Below are positions 36,711 through 46,188 of a stretch of DNA of 64,000 nt, in pieces. This stretch comes from Bdellovibrionales bacterium (GTDB lineage: Bacteria > Bdellovibrionota > Bdellovibrionia > Bdellovibrionales > Bdellovibrionaceae). The notes below the pieces were generated by a model, which saw only the letters and a program-made list of their open reading frames with translations, made no database searches and was not told where the DNA came from. Both the position numbers and the translations under genes were made by a program. The number at the start of each line of letters is the position of its first letter. The stretch's first letter is position 1. The stretch spans positions 1 to 64,000 of the forward strand of contig JADJOV010000026.1 in NCBI GenBank assembly GCA_016713585.1, given 5' to 3'.

Positions 36711-36890
36711 CATATTGCTCGTCCTGCGGTAGCCGAAGATAGACTCTCACGCAATGATAAAGGCGAGGTCATCTACAGATTCAAGAAAGCCTGGTCTGAC
36801 GGAACTACAGCTATAAAAATTAAGCCCCTAGAATTGATGAAGAGATTAGCCGCCCTGGTGCCACGACCCAGGGTCCACTTGACCCGATTC
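36711..36890 (+). pseudogene. IS91-family transposase fragment
   Basis: 60 codons: HIARPAVAEDRLSRNDKGEV, IYRFKKAWSDGTTAIKIKPL, ELMKRLAALVPRPRVHLTRF. It is the RYxxRPxxxxxRL...G.V.Y.LK..W.DGTT region of IS91-type transposases and would fit between the pieces at 35.3-35.5 and 33.0 kb. Confidence 0.75.
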
Positions 36891-37339
36891 CTCTTATCCG
36901 CTATTTTGTTTCTCCTATCCACGAGGATCTGAAAAAAATGAAGAATCAGGAGCGGGATCTAATCTCGAAATACCTGAGCCAGTGGATATCCAAAGAAAAT
37001 TTGGAGAGGCACAATTCAATGATCCAAAGCAAGATCATAACGGCGGAGAAGATTGAAAAGACTTACTTGGCCCTGCACACAGGTATTGCATAAGATAATG
37101 CCGGGGATTCGGTCCGCCATCCAGGCGGATCCGACCATGTATTTAAACTATCTTTTGTTCCGTCGGCCCGGATGGACTCGGCAGCCTTCCTAATCTATGC
37201 AATCCAACGTCATCGACTCTTTGATCCCACATATTTCCATCAGGCTTCAGCCTTAAACGCTGGGCTTTATTGTGCAAAACCAATCTTCTAACCATTTGGT
37301 TGTTGATCGATTTCGATTTCCGCGGATATCCTCATTGTT
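36891..37339. other. Stretch without a supported gene, 449 bp
   Basis: A 51-codon helical frame (36938-37093, ERDLISKYLSQWISKENLER) is open but has no recognised relatives or ribosome site. A GGATTCGG-CCAGGCGGATCC imperfect arm pair follows near 37100-37130. Nothing else seen. Confidence 0.35.
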
Positions 37340-37813
37340 ATGAAAATAGTTTTAATTCTTTTTTTAACATTTATGGTTGTCCATTCTTATGCTGGTACTC
37401 CTGACGTGTGCAAACCGATCGCAGAATCTCTTCAGAAGGCCTGTAAAAAGATTGAATATGCGACTCTACCCAAAGAGATTCAATCTCTCATGAAGAAACA
37501 GCACTGCAATGTCGGTTTTAAGAGTAACTACAATTATGGCAGCCAAATGGATTTAAATGACGATGGCGAATTTGAATATTTGTTTTGCTGTTCAGAGGCG
37601 TCTCATGGGCCCTGTGGAGCCCGAATCTACGCAAAAATAAATAAAAAGTGGCAGGCTATTGAAGGTAAGGGTGGACTCTTTGGGTTTGATTCAGAGTGCT
37701 CAGGTATTTCTATTTTAACGTCAAAGACCGAAGAATTTCATGATCTCTGTTTTGGAAATCTAACCTTGCCACTCCGAAGATTTGGCAACGGATCTTATCA
37801 CCTGGTCCCATGA
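37340..37813 (+). CDS. Secreted Cys-rich protein, unknown
   Basis: 157 residues. Signal peptide KIVLILFLTFMVVHSYAG. The mature part has eight cysteines (for example KPIAESLQKACKKIEYATLP, YLFCCSEASHGPCGARIYAK) and an EF-hand-like loop MDLNDDGEFEYLFC of the kind FG-GAP/VCBS repeats use. Probably a disulfide-bonded secreted protein. Intact and isolated among IS remains. Confidence 0.65.
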   Translation: MKIVLILFLTFMVVHSYAGTPDVCKPIAESLQKACKKIEYATLPKEIQSLMKKQHCNVGFKSNYNYGSQMDLNDDGEFEYLFCCSEASHGPCGARIYAKINKKWQAIEGKGGLFGFDSECSGISILTSKTEEFHDLCFGNLTLPLRRFGNGSYHLVP

Positions 37814-37981
37814 CACTTGTAATTAGTCGTGCCCGCAGTCATCAAGAATTGCCCTAAAAAGTATTCTTTCTCGACAGGACTCCTATACAAAAAAACAAAC
37901 CCAATGAGAAAAAATCGATATAAAATCTCATAAACAGTCCATCAATCTAAAAAGCATCATCAAAAACTCAAAAAAAAATGA

Positions 37982-38072
37982 AAGAATTAGCTGGAAACCA
38001 ACTTTCCGCAGAATTGACCAGGCGTCCTATATATTTGAGTTCGCTAGAGCAGGTGCTTTATACTTCTTATCC
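37982..38072. repeat. ~90-bp repeat, copy 1
   Basis: GAATTAGCTGGAAACCAACT to TATACTTCTTATCC, about 93 percent identical by eye to 42751-42842. A shorter, diverged copy of its left half is at 53033-53080. Confidence 0.7.
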
Positions 38073-38080
38073 TCATCACC

Positions 38081-39609
38081 TCAATGAAGCAGAGCTGAGC
38101 AGCTGGATTCCATGTTCAAGGACTGACTTCCTGCCAAAGGCCTCGCCAGCTTGATGTCGTTGGCAACCTCCCAGTGGAATTCACCAGAATCCTTTACGAC
38201 TTTGAGCGTGTATTGAACCCCAGAAACCATGTTTTCTTGGGCTTGAAAGAGCAACCCATCGCTGCCCAAACCCGACCAACTCCCTTGATAATACATCTCG
38301 ACATTCGGATAGCCCGGCGCACTCAAGACAAATTTATCAGAAACTGACTGTCCGAAAAGTCTAATTTCTTTATAATCAAATTCGGCGCCGCCCAGATCCA
38401 CTTCAACAAAGAAGGCTAACCCTCTTTTATCCGTCGACTTGGATGACGTCTGCAATCAAGGAAGGAAGGCCATCCACATGATCAACGCCATGAAACTTGA
38501 GTAATTTGATGGCTTTGATTTTTAGATTGCGGAAGGAGAGGATTATTGCTCGCAGTCAACATGGACGGATCATCCTTGATTTTCAAAAGGCGATACACGT
38601 TGGGGGAGGATGGATTAATATCTCGCTCAATGCCGTAAGCCTGTTTAGCCCAAGATGTAAGTTTCGAATCGCCCCAGTCTGCAAAACGAAAATTTGTACC
38701 ATCATGCCCATAGTGCTCCAGATCGGCGGCTGCCCCAGGATATTATAATTGAGGCGTATCCAACGGCCACCGATAAAAACCTCGTTAAAAGTGTGATTGA
38801 CCCACCCTTTTGAAGTCTTCATTTTATCAGTCACCTGCCGTCGGATTTCGTTGTGATGAACTTGTTCACTAAACAGTTGAATTTGGTCTGCGTCATTAGG
38901 ATCAAGGGGTAAAACCGTTCCAACCAAACGAGTTGGAATTCCTAGGGCTTTAAGAACTGTGGCTTGAAGTGTGGCTGTCATTGTGCAGTTGCCGCGAAGA
39001 CGTGCTTGGAACATACTTTTGCCAAAAACGCCTTTCGCCAAAGCCTCTTCATCGGTCGAAAGCCATTTTTGACTTTTTCAAAATCAAAGTGAGGCCTGAG
39101 GGCGGGATCAACAACCGCGGTCCCGGTGGAAAAATCAACATCGAAAGAAACAAAATGATCCACATATTTGAATCTTCGCTGAATCCATGAGCTCACTTTT
39201 TTTACCAAATCAACATCATTCAACTGATCTGGATAGATGCCGTCCTCCACCAGTGCCTGAACAAGTTCGGCTCTCATGGATTGGTCCCAATTGGTCGAAG
39301 CCGAGGGCGCAGATACTCTTGAAGGCTTGGCGTCTGAGAGTATTCTGCACGCCAATTCGGATTGGGTTGCAAGTGAGTCAGTTGATCTGTTAAGGGTCGC
39401 ACTTGAATTTCGAGAGTTACTGTTTTTTCATTTTCATTCACAATTTTGACTGTTTGTGCGTCTGTGTTTATAGAGGAGACCTCGCTGATGGGCTTTAAGA
39501 CCTCAAGAGTTAAGGTGATCGAATAGTCAGCAGGAACAGCGGCCAAAGCTGGCAGCGTGACAAAAAGAAAACTTACCTGAATATACTTTAGACAGCTACG
39601 CCAAACCAT
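38081..39609 (-). pseudogene. Secreted transglutaminase-like protein, broken by frameshifts
   Basis: From the ATG at 39609: signal peptide SFLFVTLPALAAVPADYS, an N-terminal beta domain to PNWRAEYSQTPSLQEYL (break near 39305), then SMRAELVQALVEDGIYPDQL and KVSSWIQRRFKYVDHFV (break near 39045), then ARLRGNCTMTATLQATVLKA with the catalytic Cys, and KGWVNHTFNEVFIGGRWIRL with the His. A further break near 38750 leads to a beta-rich C-terminal domain (APGYPNVEMYYQGSWSGLGS). The Asp of the Cys-His-Asp triad appears as Asn (RLNYN). At least three frame breaks; family call firm, activity doubtful. Confidence 0.7.
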
Positions 39610-39756
39610 ATGACACCTATTCGAACTGAAGTTTAAAGTCCACATAACACATTTCAACTTCAAGATGGAGGCCAATATTTTCGTTTTTAAATGGAAATCC
39701 AAAAGCGTAAGCATGATATCTCCGTTGTTAGGAATCTTGATTGCAAATGCGGGGTA

Positions 39757-40005
39757 CTACTTGGGTAAGACCATCAAAGAGAATGTTCCTTCGCTGAAAA
39801 ATTGAATACTTTCGAATCGCAGAGTGGGGAACGACCTAGATCTGTACACCCGTTTCGAAACCACTTTTGTTTGTTTCGCGAGACCCGTATAAACTAAGAA
39901 ATCTAAAATCTGATTCACCCGTGCCAATGTGATATTGTAAAACTGCGAAATTGAATTAGCTGTTCGCAACTCCGAGTTCTGGACGTCACAACCGAATGGT
40001 CCCAT
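39757..40005 (-). pseudogene. TIGR02147-like fragment
   Basis: Reads ANSISQFYNITLARVNQILD then FLVYTGLAKQTK, similar to the winged-helix middle of TIGR02147 proteins (compare LENHFHLTSLEVGEALDFLE in the intact gene at 24.2-25.0 kb). The rest of the protein is not present. Confidence 0.4.
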
Positions 40006-40340
40006 TGTTTTCCTGTCTTTGATGGGATCCTAGAATAAGTTGCCATTACAGCCTTCACACAGCCCTAATTGATGACTACATACTCAAGAGGACGAAACCG
40101 CATTAATGGATGGAATTGAAGGACCTGAATTCGGTCTTCGAATACGAGGATACGCACATCGTATCCATTGGTGAAAGACTCGCGGCATTCAAAGGTCGGA
40201 TCTGCGCCCTCCTTCGTGAATGAATATTCTCTCACGTTAAGGTCGATCGGTGCAAAGCGTGCATTCGGGGCAGCTTTCCAGATTCTGGCAACGGAGGGTG
40301 ATACTTCGATTTTCAACGAGTATTGGTTAAGCGGTTCCCA

Positions 40341-41412
40341 TCACTCTTTGCTAAATACTATAGGTATTAATTCTGGGTCGGCAGCAAAGGGGATTAGGAG
40401 TTGAGGTTTAGGACCGATCTCGAAAAAGGTCATACTTAGAGGCACTTTAAGTCCGCCGAACAATTCAATCGTAAATGAAAAACTTCTGTCGCCAAAGTAG
40501 CTCAACTCCCACTTGTGGCCAAAATAACTCAGGATTAGTTTGCCGTCGCTTTCTAATAATGAAATGGTGCCGTAAACATCATTGGAAAAGACACCTAAGA
40601 GGGCTCGTTTTTCAATATCCAATTCCATTTGTCTTCGGATTGAAACCTGAGGACCATTTGGCACCACAAACGAATCTTCAATTTCTTTTTCATATAAAAT
40701 ACTAAGTGCCATTTGCGCGACTTTTCCAGGAAAAGGACTAACACTTTGATTTGTCAGAACCACTGCGCCTATCTAATCTTCGGGGATTGCCACGACAAGA
40801 CTCGAGTACCCGTCGATATTGCCTGAATGAAAGACAGCCTTTTTTCCAAGCACAGTTCCTAAAAACCAACCTAGTCCATAGTTTAACTTCTGGCCAAACC
40901 ATCCTAATCCCTGAAACATAAACGGAAATGCATCAGGTATTTCAGCATGAGCCTCATACATTGCTGCCAACTTACCGGGTGAAACAATCCCCGAGGGTTG
41001 ACCACCACTGGTGTGAAAGAGAAGCCATTGAGTCATATCGTGCAGATTGGAATTGATTGCGCCAGCTGGTCCAATCCAATCAACTGCACGTGGCGCAATT
41101 CTCTTGCCTTGAAAATAGGGTTCAGCAAAGTTGTCTCCTCGTTCTTTCCCAATAAAGGATGACTTCATTTTGAGAGGAGAAAATACTTCGGCAACTAGGA
41201 ACTCAGACCAAGACCTTCCCGAAATCTGCAACGGGCTTATTTATATCAATCTGCCCACGTTCCTCAAGCATTAGAAACGTCAAACCAGCAAAGGCCTTGG
41301 TTGTTGATCCAATAGCAAAAATAGTTTCAGGAGTAACTTTGAGAGAGCGCTCTCGGTCTCTGAATCCGTATGCAGATGAGAAAACAACTCTTCCTGATTT
41401 AACAACTGGAAA
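40341..41412 (-). pseudogene. Class C beta-lactamase-like serine hydrolase with internal deletion
   Basis: The N-terminal piece (about 41412-41232) reads GRVVFSSAYGFRDRERSLKV and ETIFAIGSTTKAFAGLTFLM: SxxK motif STTK. It then breaks and resumes at ISGRSWSEFLVAEVFSPLKM, so about 100 residues with the YxN motif are lost. The next piece keeps GPAGAINSNLHDMTQWLLFH and AVFHSGNIDGYSSLVVAIPE (HSG, the KTG equivalent). After another break at about 40770 comes the C-terminal domain MVLTNQSVSPFPGKVAQMAL to IVFSKE. A piece of that C-terminal domain is duplicated at 54995-55160. Not functional as it stands. Confidence 0.75.
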
Positions 41413-41672
41413 TTCCTAAACCAGTTTCAGATAGTGGTTCATTTCCTTTTATAAAGCTATCAGCTGAATTTTCATTTCACTCCTGGCACTACATCTGAAA
41501 CGAAAAAGACTATTGCAAGTTAAATCTCAATTTTGAGCATTAGATTTTATAGCATAAGTTAACCAGTATTGCCAACCGGCTTCCATATCTATTTCACCCA
41601 CAGGGAGGATTTTGGCATTCTTTGGTTGCTAGCTGGCTAGAATCGGGAGAATTGATCCCAATCGATGGCAAG

Positions 41673-41941
41673 CTATAAGAAGTCCAAGCGCAGAAAGAGG
41701 GGGAGTGCTAGGCCAGCGCCAATTATTGTGTAATTCACAATGGGTCCGCCCCAATTGTAAATGGATACCTGAATGGGTGAAAACCGAGACTCGTCACCAA
41801 TATCGACCCTTTGGAGATGCATTATAGGATCTGCTCCAACCAGTTTACCTCCAAGCCAGTGGCCGCCCTCGTGAAGAAAGTTAAGAAAGGCATAAGTACC
41901 ACAAGTAATAGGAGTTTTTTAAGAATGTTCTTTATTACCAT
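41673..41941 (-). pseudogene. Short membrane protein with HEGGH zinc motif (frameshift)
   Basis: Starts MVIKNILKKLLLLVV, slips frame near 41895, and continues TYAFLNFLHEGGHWLGGKLV with GADPIMHLQRVDIGDESRFS and a second hydrophobic segment GPIVNYTIIGAGLALPLFLR. A membrane-embedded HExxH beside a GPxxN segment is the layout of M50-type (site-2) proteases, but these are larger; here the frame stops after about 88 residues. Either the N-terminal part of a truncated protease or a small relative. Confidence 0.4.
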
Positions 41942-41992
41942 AAAAAAAAGATATATTCACGCTTCAAATCCAGGGTCTTTGGCATAGCCTCA

Positions 41993-42493
41993 CTAAGACT
42001 CTTTTTTCCAGCGCCGCACCTTTGTCCTCGCAGCGGAATAGGGCGCAATAGTGTTAATCTGAATCCACTTTACCATCGCCCATTTCTCACCAGTCCATTT
42101 GCGCATTTTGGGCTTAAACAGATCTGCAGTAGGGAGTGCCTCTATCATGTCAACAATTTCACCGACAGTCCGCTCGAAATCAGCTCGCAATTCTTCTAGG
42201 GAGTTAGTCTTCCGGTCCTTATAGAAGGACTCGGCCAGGCGCCCCAGTTCATTCCACTTATAACCCTTTGCTGGCATATCCGGAATTTTTCCCGCCCGCT
42301 CAGCCTTTTCCCAACCAAGCAGAAGCTGCCCCCAGCCTATTTGGTATGCCAAAATATCGCAGGGAGAAACTTTCCCTTCAAGGTCCGGCTTCCGAGCAGC
42401 CGTTTTCGTTAAAATAGCGAATTCAGCGTCTAATCTACGAAAAGAATCATTTAACTTTTTGAGCAGGTCAGATTTATTGGATGGCAATGGCAT
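41993..42493 (-). CDS. ClbS/DfsB-family four-helix protein
   Basis: About 166 residues from the ATG at 42493, which has AAGGAG 6 nt before it. The sequence LPSNKSDLLKKLNDSFRRLD, DILAYQIGWGQLLLGWEK, MPAKGYKWNELGRLAESFYK and MRKWTGEKWAMVKWIQINTI is characteristic of the DUF1706 (ClbS/DfsB) family. ClbS of E. coli hydrolyses colibactin to protect its producer; most relatives have unknown substrates. Intact, isolated, and similar in style to the resistance-like genes at the right end. Confidence 0.85.
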   Translation of the reverse strand: MPLPSNKSDLLKKLNDSFRRLDAEFAILTKTAARKPDLEGKVSPCDILAYQIGWGQLLLGWEKAERAGKIPDMPAKGYKWNELGRLAESFYKDRKTNSLEELRADFERTVGEIVDMIEALPTADLFKPKMRKWTGEKWAMVKWIQINTIAPYSAARTKVRRWKKES

Positions 42494-42750
42494 CGGAGAC
42501 TCCTTCCGAGTCTTCGTTAACATTTCATTGCCCGACCGTCACGGGCGATTCAAAATGCAATCTAGTTGAGGGGCATGGTGACAAGCATGGGCATTAGCTT
42601 CTAATGTAAGAGCTCCCACTGAGGTGCCAAGGAATGCACTGGTCACTAATCGCCCGTGCCAAATAGGGGGTTATCGATACAGCCAAACCCAAGCGACCAA
42701 CAAATCAACAGTCATCTGGGGATAGGGATTTCAAAAGCCACTTGGAGCTG

Positions 42751-42842
42751 AAAGAATTAGCTGGAAACGAACTTTCCGCAGAATTGACCAGGCGTCCTAT
42801 ATAGTTGAGTTCCCTAGAGCCGGTGCTTTATACATCTTATCC
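42751..42842. repeat. ~90-bp repeat, copy 2
   Basis: GAATTAGCTGGAAACGAACT to TATACATCTTATCC, matching 37982-38072. It lies just 5' of an HNH endonuclease remnant. Confidence 0.7.
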
Positions 42843-42889
42843 ACAATCTATCGCCCCAGACTCACTTCAAACAGAAAATTCTGCAGGAT

Positions 42890-43245
42890 GAATCTGTGAG
42901 AGTTGAACTAACCTTAAGCAAAGAGCAAATGGAACTTCTCAACCGAGCCAAGGAGCTTTTATCCCACGCCCTGCCCGGGGCAACACTTGTTGAGGTGAGT
43001 ACGAGTCTTGCTCAGCGGTATGTAAAACAGAGTTCATTTCCACGGCGGAATTAAAGGGACATCAAAAAATATCAGGAAGGCCGACTCCTTCCTCTGTCAA
43101 AAAAATCATTTTGCGTCCGAATCTGGGGTGTCAATTTAAGGATTCAAGGACTGGAAAAATCTGCGGGTCCTCTGCAGTTGCCACAATCAGTATCGATACA
43201 AAGCAGGATGTTAAACGGGCCCCACGTCATGGATGACCATTTTCT
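42890..43245 (+). pseudogene. HNH endonuclease, C-terminal remnant
   Basis: Reads VRVELTLSKEQMELLNRAKE then LLSHALPGATLVEV, the helical segment that precedes the HNH domain in a nuclease family common in Myxococcales and Bdellovibrio, and after a break KIILRPNLGCQFKDSRTGKI CGSS, the first part of the HNH motif region. The rest of the finger (DHI.P...GG) is missing. Decayed. Confidence 0.5.
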
Positions 43246-43278
43246 ATGACAATCTCAAACTTCATGAGCTCAAGTTTT

Positions 43279-45312
43279 TTATTCAGAACGGAGTGCATCA
43301 ATGACCTGAAGTTTTTCAGCTTTCAATGCAGGAAATATCCCACTCAGAACTCCAACAGCAAATATTGAGAGAGTCGAAAGAAGTAACGCAAGCCAGTCGA
43401 CGGTCCATTCAAATTGCAACTTGCTTACAAATTTAGTCGATGCCCAAATCGCTGTGTGGTACGCAGTAAATCCTAAAAAAAGTCCTATCACTCCAGCTAA
43501 CGCACAAACGATCATTGACTCGACTAAAAATTGTGTGCGTATTTCTCTGTTTGTCGCACCAAGAGCTTTTCTGAGTCCAATTTCTCTAAATCTTTCAGAA
43601 ACAGAAACCAACATCATATTTGTAATTCCGATTCCACCAACGGCTAAGGTCACAAATGCGATCGACGATAACAACATAGTAAACAGCGCCAAAAATCTTC
43701 GCATCTGTGCGACTAACACGCTGTCGGAGTCAACCCGAAATCGACCTGACGAGCCATACCTTTGTTCAAAGAAAGATCTGACTTCCCTGCCGACTTTTTC
43801 TACGTCTGCACCAGCTTCAACCTGAATCATGACTTCCTTAATTTGGGAGGTCCACCAATCACCAGCCAGCGCTTGATAAAAGGTAAAAGGCAAATAAACT
43901 TGAAGATTTGGCTTCAGGTATTCTTTATTACTGGTCGATGACGCCAGCACCCCAATCACTCGACAGCCGAACGAATTGTCACCTTGACTGACTCTCAAAA
44001 CTTGACCTAATGGCTGAGTGTCTGTAAAAAGTTGCTCCGCTATTTCATAGCCGACTATACAAACACCACTTTTTTGCGCTATCTCAACGTGGGAAAAGTT
44101 GCGCCCCAAAAGCAATTGCCTTCTGGACATCACAAGGGCCTCTTCGCTGGCCCCAAGAATCCTGACATCTTGTTCAATAGCCCGTCCACCATAATTGACA
44201 GCACCGTCCCACCCCATAAGTATTGGAGACATTCTTTGAATTTCTGGAAATATTTTCTTCAAAGAAACAAGTTCGCCGTCCCAATCAAAAAATCTAAATG
44301 GGGCCGGAACTATATCTGATGCTTTTTGATCCCGATTTGGATAACCATAAAACACCATCGTATTCACGCCTAAATCTGCGTATCCAGATAGAATTCTAGC
44401 TTGAGTGAATTGACCCAAGGTCACCATCGCAAAAACAGCAGCGATTCCTACAGAGATACCGATCATCGTCAGGGCTGTTCTGGTCTTGTTTCTTCCTAGA
44501 TTTCTAACTGCGGACGGAAAGCTTTCCTTTGCCGCACCCAAAACGCCCTTTAAAGTAAACACAGTCGCAGCGTTCTTTTTCAATGCAGGCGAATACACTC
44601 TTGCTGGCACACTGGACCCAGGGGAATGGTCATCCCTCACAATGCTTCCATCTTTTATACGTATAATCCGATCACACTTTCGCGCCACATCATTATCGTG
44701 GGTAATGACAACTATGGTTTTTTTGGAGTCACGATTCAAGCTTCTGAGTAATTCGAGAATTTGTTTGGCAGAGACTGAGTCTAAGTTGCCCGTAGGCTCG
44801 TCAGCCAAAATAATCTCCGGATCACTCATTAATGCACGACAAATTGCCACTCGTTGCTGTTGTCCACCTGACAATTGATTGGGGTGGTAATCAAGACGAT
44901 CACTCAGTCCAACAAGCTCGGCATACATTTTCGCTTTTAACAAAAACTTTTCTTTTGAACCCTTATCAGCTGAGTATTGCGTAGGTAGCAAGATGTTGTC
45001 GATCACGCTGGTTTTGGGCAATAGATGAAACTGCTGAAATATAAAGCCTATATTCTCGTTTCGAGTCTGGGCAAGCTCGTCTTCGTTGAGTGCAGATATG
45101 TCCTTTCCACTCATTTTAATGATTCCTTTGGTCGGAGGTGAAAGTAATCCCAAAAGATATAGCAGGGTTGACTTTCCCGAACCTGATGGACCCTGAATAG
45201 CAACGAGCTCTCCCTCCTTCACCACCAGAGACAAATCTATCAATATGGGCGTTGAGGATCCATCATTTGAATAGGAATAATGAAGATGTTCAATCTCAAT
45301 GGCATTTTTCAC
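43279..45312 (-). CDS. macB: MacB-type ABC transporter, ATPase-permease fusion
   Basis: 677 residues, full length. N-terminal ATPase: Walker A GPSGSGKSTLLYLLG (about 41-55), signature LSGGQQQRVAICRAL, Walker B IILADEPTGNLD, H-loop VVITHD. First membrane helix TALTMIGISVGIAAVFAMV at about 285, a large periplasmic domain, and three C-terminal helices (AFVTLAVGGIGITNMMLVS, CALAGVIGLFLGFTAYHTA, LLLSTLSIFAVGVLSGIFPA). Works with the adjacent MacA-like adaptor and TolC-like channel to export macrolide-like or peptide substrates. Starts 2 nt after macA. Confidence 0.92.
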   Translation of the reverse strand: MKNAIEIEHLHYSYSNDGSSTPILIDLSLVVKEGELVAIQGPSGSGKSTLLYLLGLLSPPTKGIIKMSGKDISALNEDELAQTRNENIGFIFQQFHLLPKTSVIDNILLPTQYSADKGSKEKFLLKAKMYAELVGLSDRLDYHPNQLSGGQQQRVAICRALMSDPEIILADEPTGNLDSVSAKQILELLRSLNRDSKKTIVVITHDNDVARKCDRIIRIKDGSIVRDDHSPGSSVPARVYSPALKKNAATVFTLKGVLGAAKESFPSAVRNLGRNKTRTALTMIGISVGIAAVFAMVTLGQFTQARILSGYADLGVNTMVFYGYPNRDQKASDIVPAPFRFFDWDGELVSLKKIFPEIQRMSPILMGWDGAVNYGGRAIEQDVRILGASEEALVMSRRQLLLGRNFSHVEIAQKSGVCIVGYEIAEQLFTDTQPLGQVLRVSQGDNSFGCRVIGVLASSTSNKEYLKPNLQVYLPFTFYQALAGDWWTSQIKEVMIQVEAGADVEKVGREVRSFFEQRYGSSGRFRVDSDSVLVAQMRRFLALFTMLLSSIAFVTLAVGGIGITNMMLVSVSERFREIGLRKALGATNREIRTQFLVESMIVCALAGVIGLFLGFTAYHTAIWASTKFVSKLQFEWTVDWLALLLSTLSIFAVGVLSGIFPALKAEKLQVIDALRSE

Positions 45313-45314
45313 TT

Positions 45315-46188
45315 TTATTCCGCCGAATTCATCTGTGAAAAATCAACTTGCTTGATCTTCTCACCTTCTTGTAAGCCTGAAATGACTTCAAAACCTTCTT
45401 CATTTTGAGTCCCGACCTGAATATCCCGACGCTCGCCAGAAGCCAAAACTACAAAATACTTTTCATTCTCTCGACGAACAAATTCATGCCTCAGTGTCAA
45501 CACATTTTCTTTTTGCTGTAATGACATCAATGACAACTGACATTCCGGATTTAATTGTCTCATCACTGTCGATCATTTCAATACGGATAGGAAATTCTAC
45601 AACTTGTGATCTGCTCCACTGATCTTTTTCTCGCGCAGCAAGCGACAGATCCCGAATAACCCCCTTGTACTTTCGAGTCAAAATTGCAGATGCCTTAATT
45701 ACCACATCCTGACCAGCTTTAATTTTGACTCTGTCGATTTCAGGAGCATTCGCAACAACATAGAGTTTGCTCGTATCGTCAATTCTCAAAATGAATTCTT
45801 TCGGATCGCCTTCCTTGACATACTCACCCTCAGATTTTTCAATTTGAACCACAATCCCAGAAAGAGGTGAACGTAAAGGGAAGGAACTCTCGTTTGCTTG
45901 TAAAGATTGAACCACGCTGACAATCGGATCACCCTGTTTGACCTTGTCTCCAATTTTAACGAAGAGTTTTTTGACATATCCATTATAGGGAGCCGTCACA
46001 ATCGTCTTCTTAAAAGGGGTCACGGTCCCAGCAATAGTGACTCTTTGAACAACATCTTGCTTGACGACTATTCCATACCCGTTCTTCTTTCCCCCGATAG
46101 GTTGACTTGAACGAAAATAAAAAATGAATGCAATCACCACAAAAATCAATAGACCAGCAATCGTTTTTTTATTTAAGAAGTTCTTCAT
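45315..46188 (-). CDS. macA: MacA-type membrane fusion protein (one frameshift)
   Basis: ATG at 46188 with AAGGAAAG before it. N-terminal anchor TIAGLLIFVVIAFIFYFRSS, then barrel-sandwich halves VTPFKKTIVTAPYNGYVKKL and RSPLSGIVVQIEKSEGEYVK. The frame slips in an A run near 45508; the next frame continues KENVLTLRHEFVRRENEKYF and ends GEKIKQVDFSQMNSAE. About 291 residues repaired, short for MacA because the coiled-coil hairpin is almost absent (VVSVQSLQAN directly joins the lipoyl halves). It overlaps tolC by 20 nt. Links MacB to the outer-membrane channel. Confidence 0.82.

Noticed and set aside
36938..37093. 51-codon helical frame after the IS91 fragment
   Set aside because: No ribosome site, no relatives recognised; could be a worn gene end.
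40065..40316. 83-codon minus-strand frame after the beta-lactamase remnant
   Set aside because: No start signal or family; possibly leftover of a neighbouring gene but unsupported.
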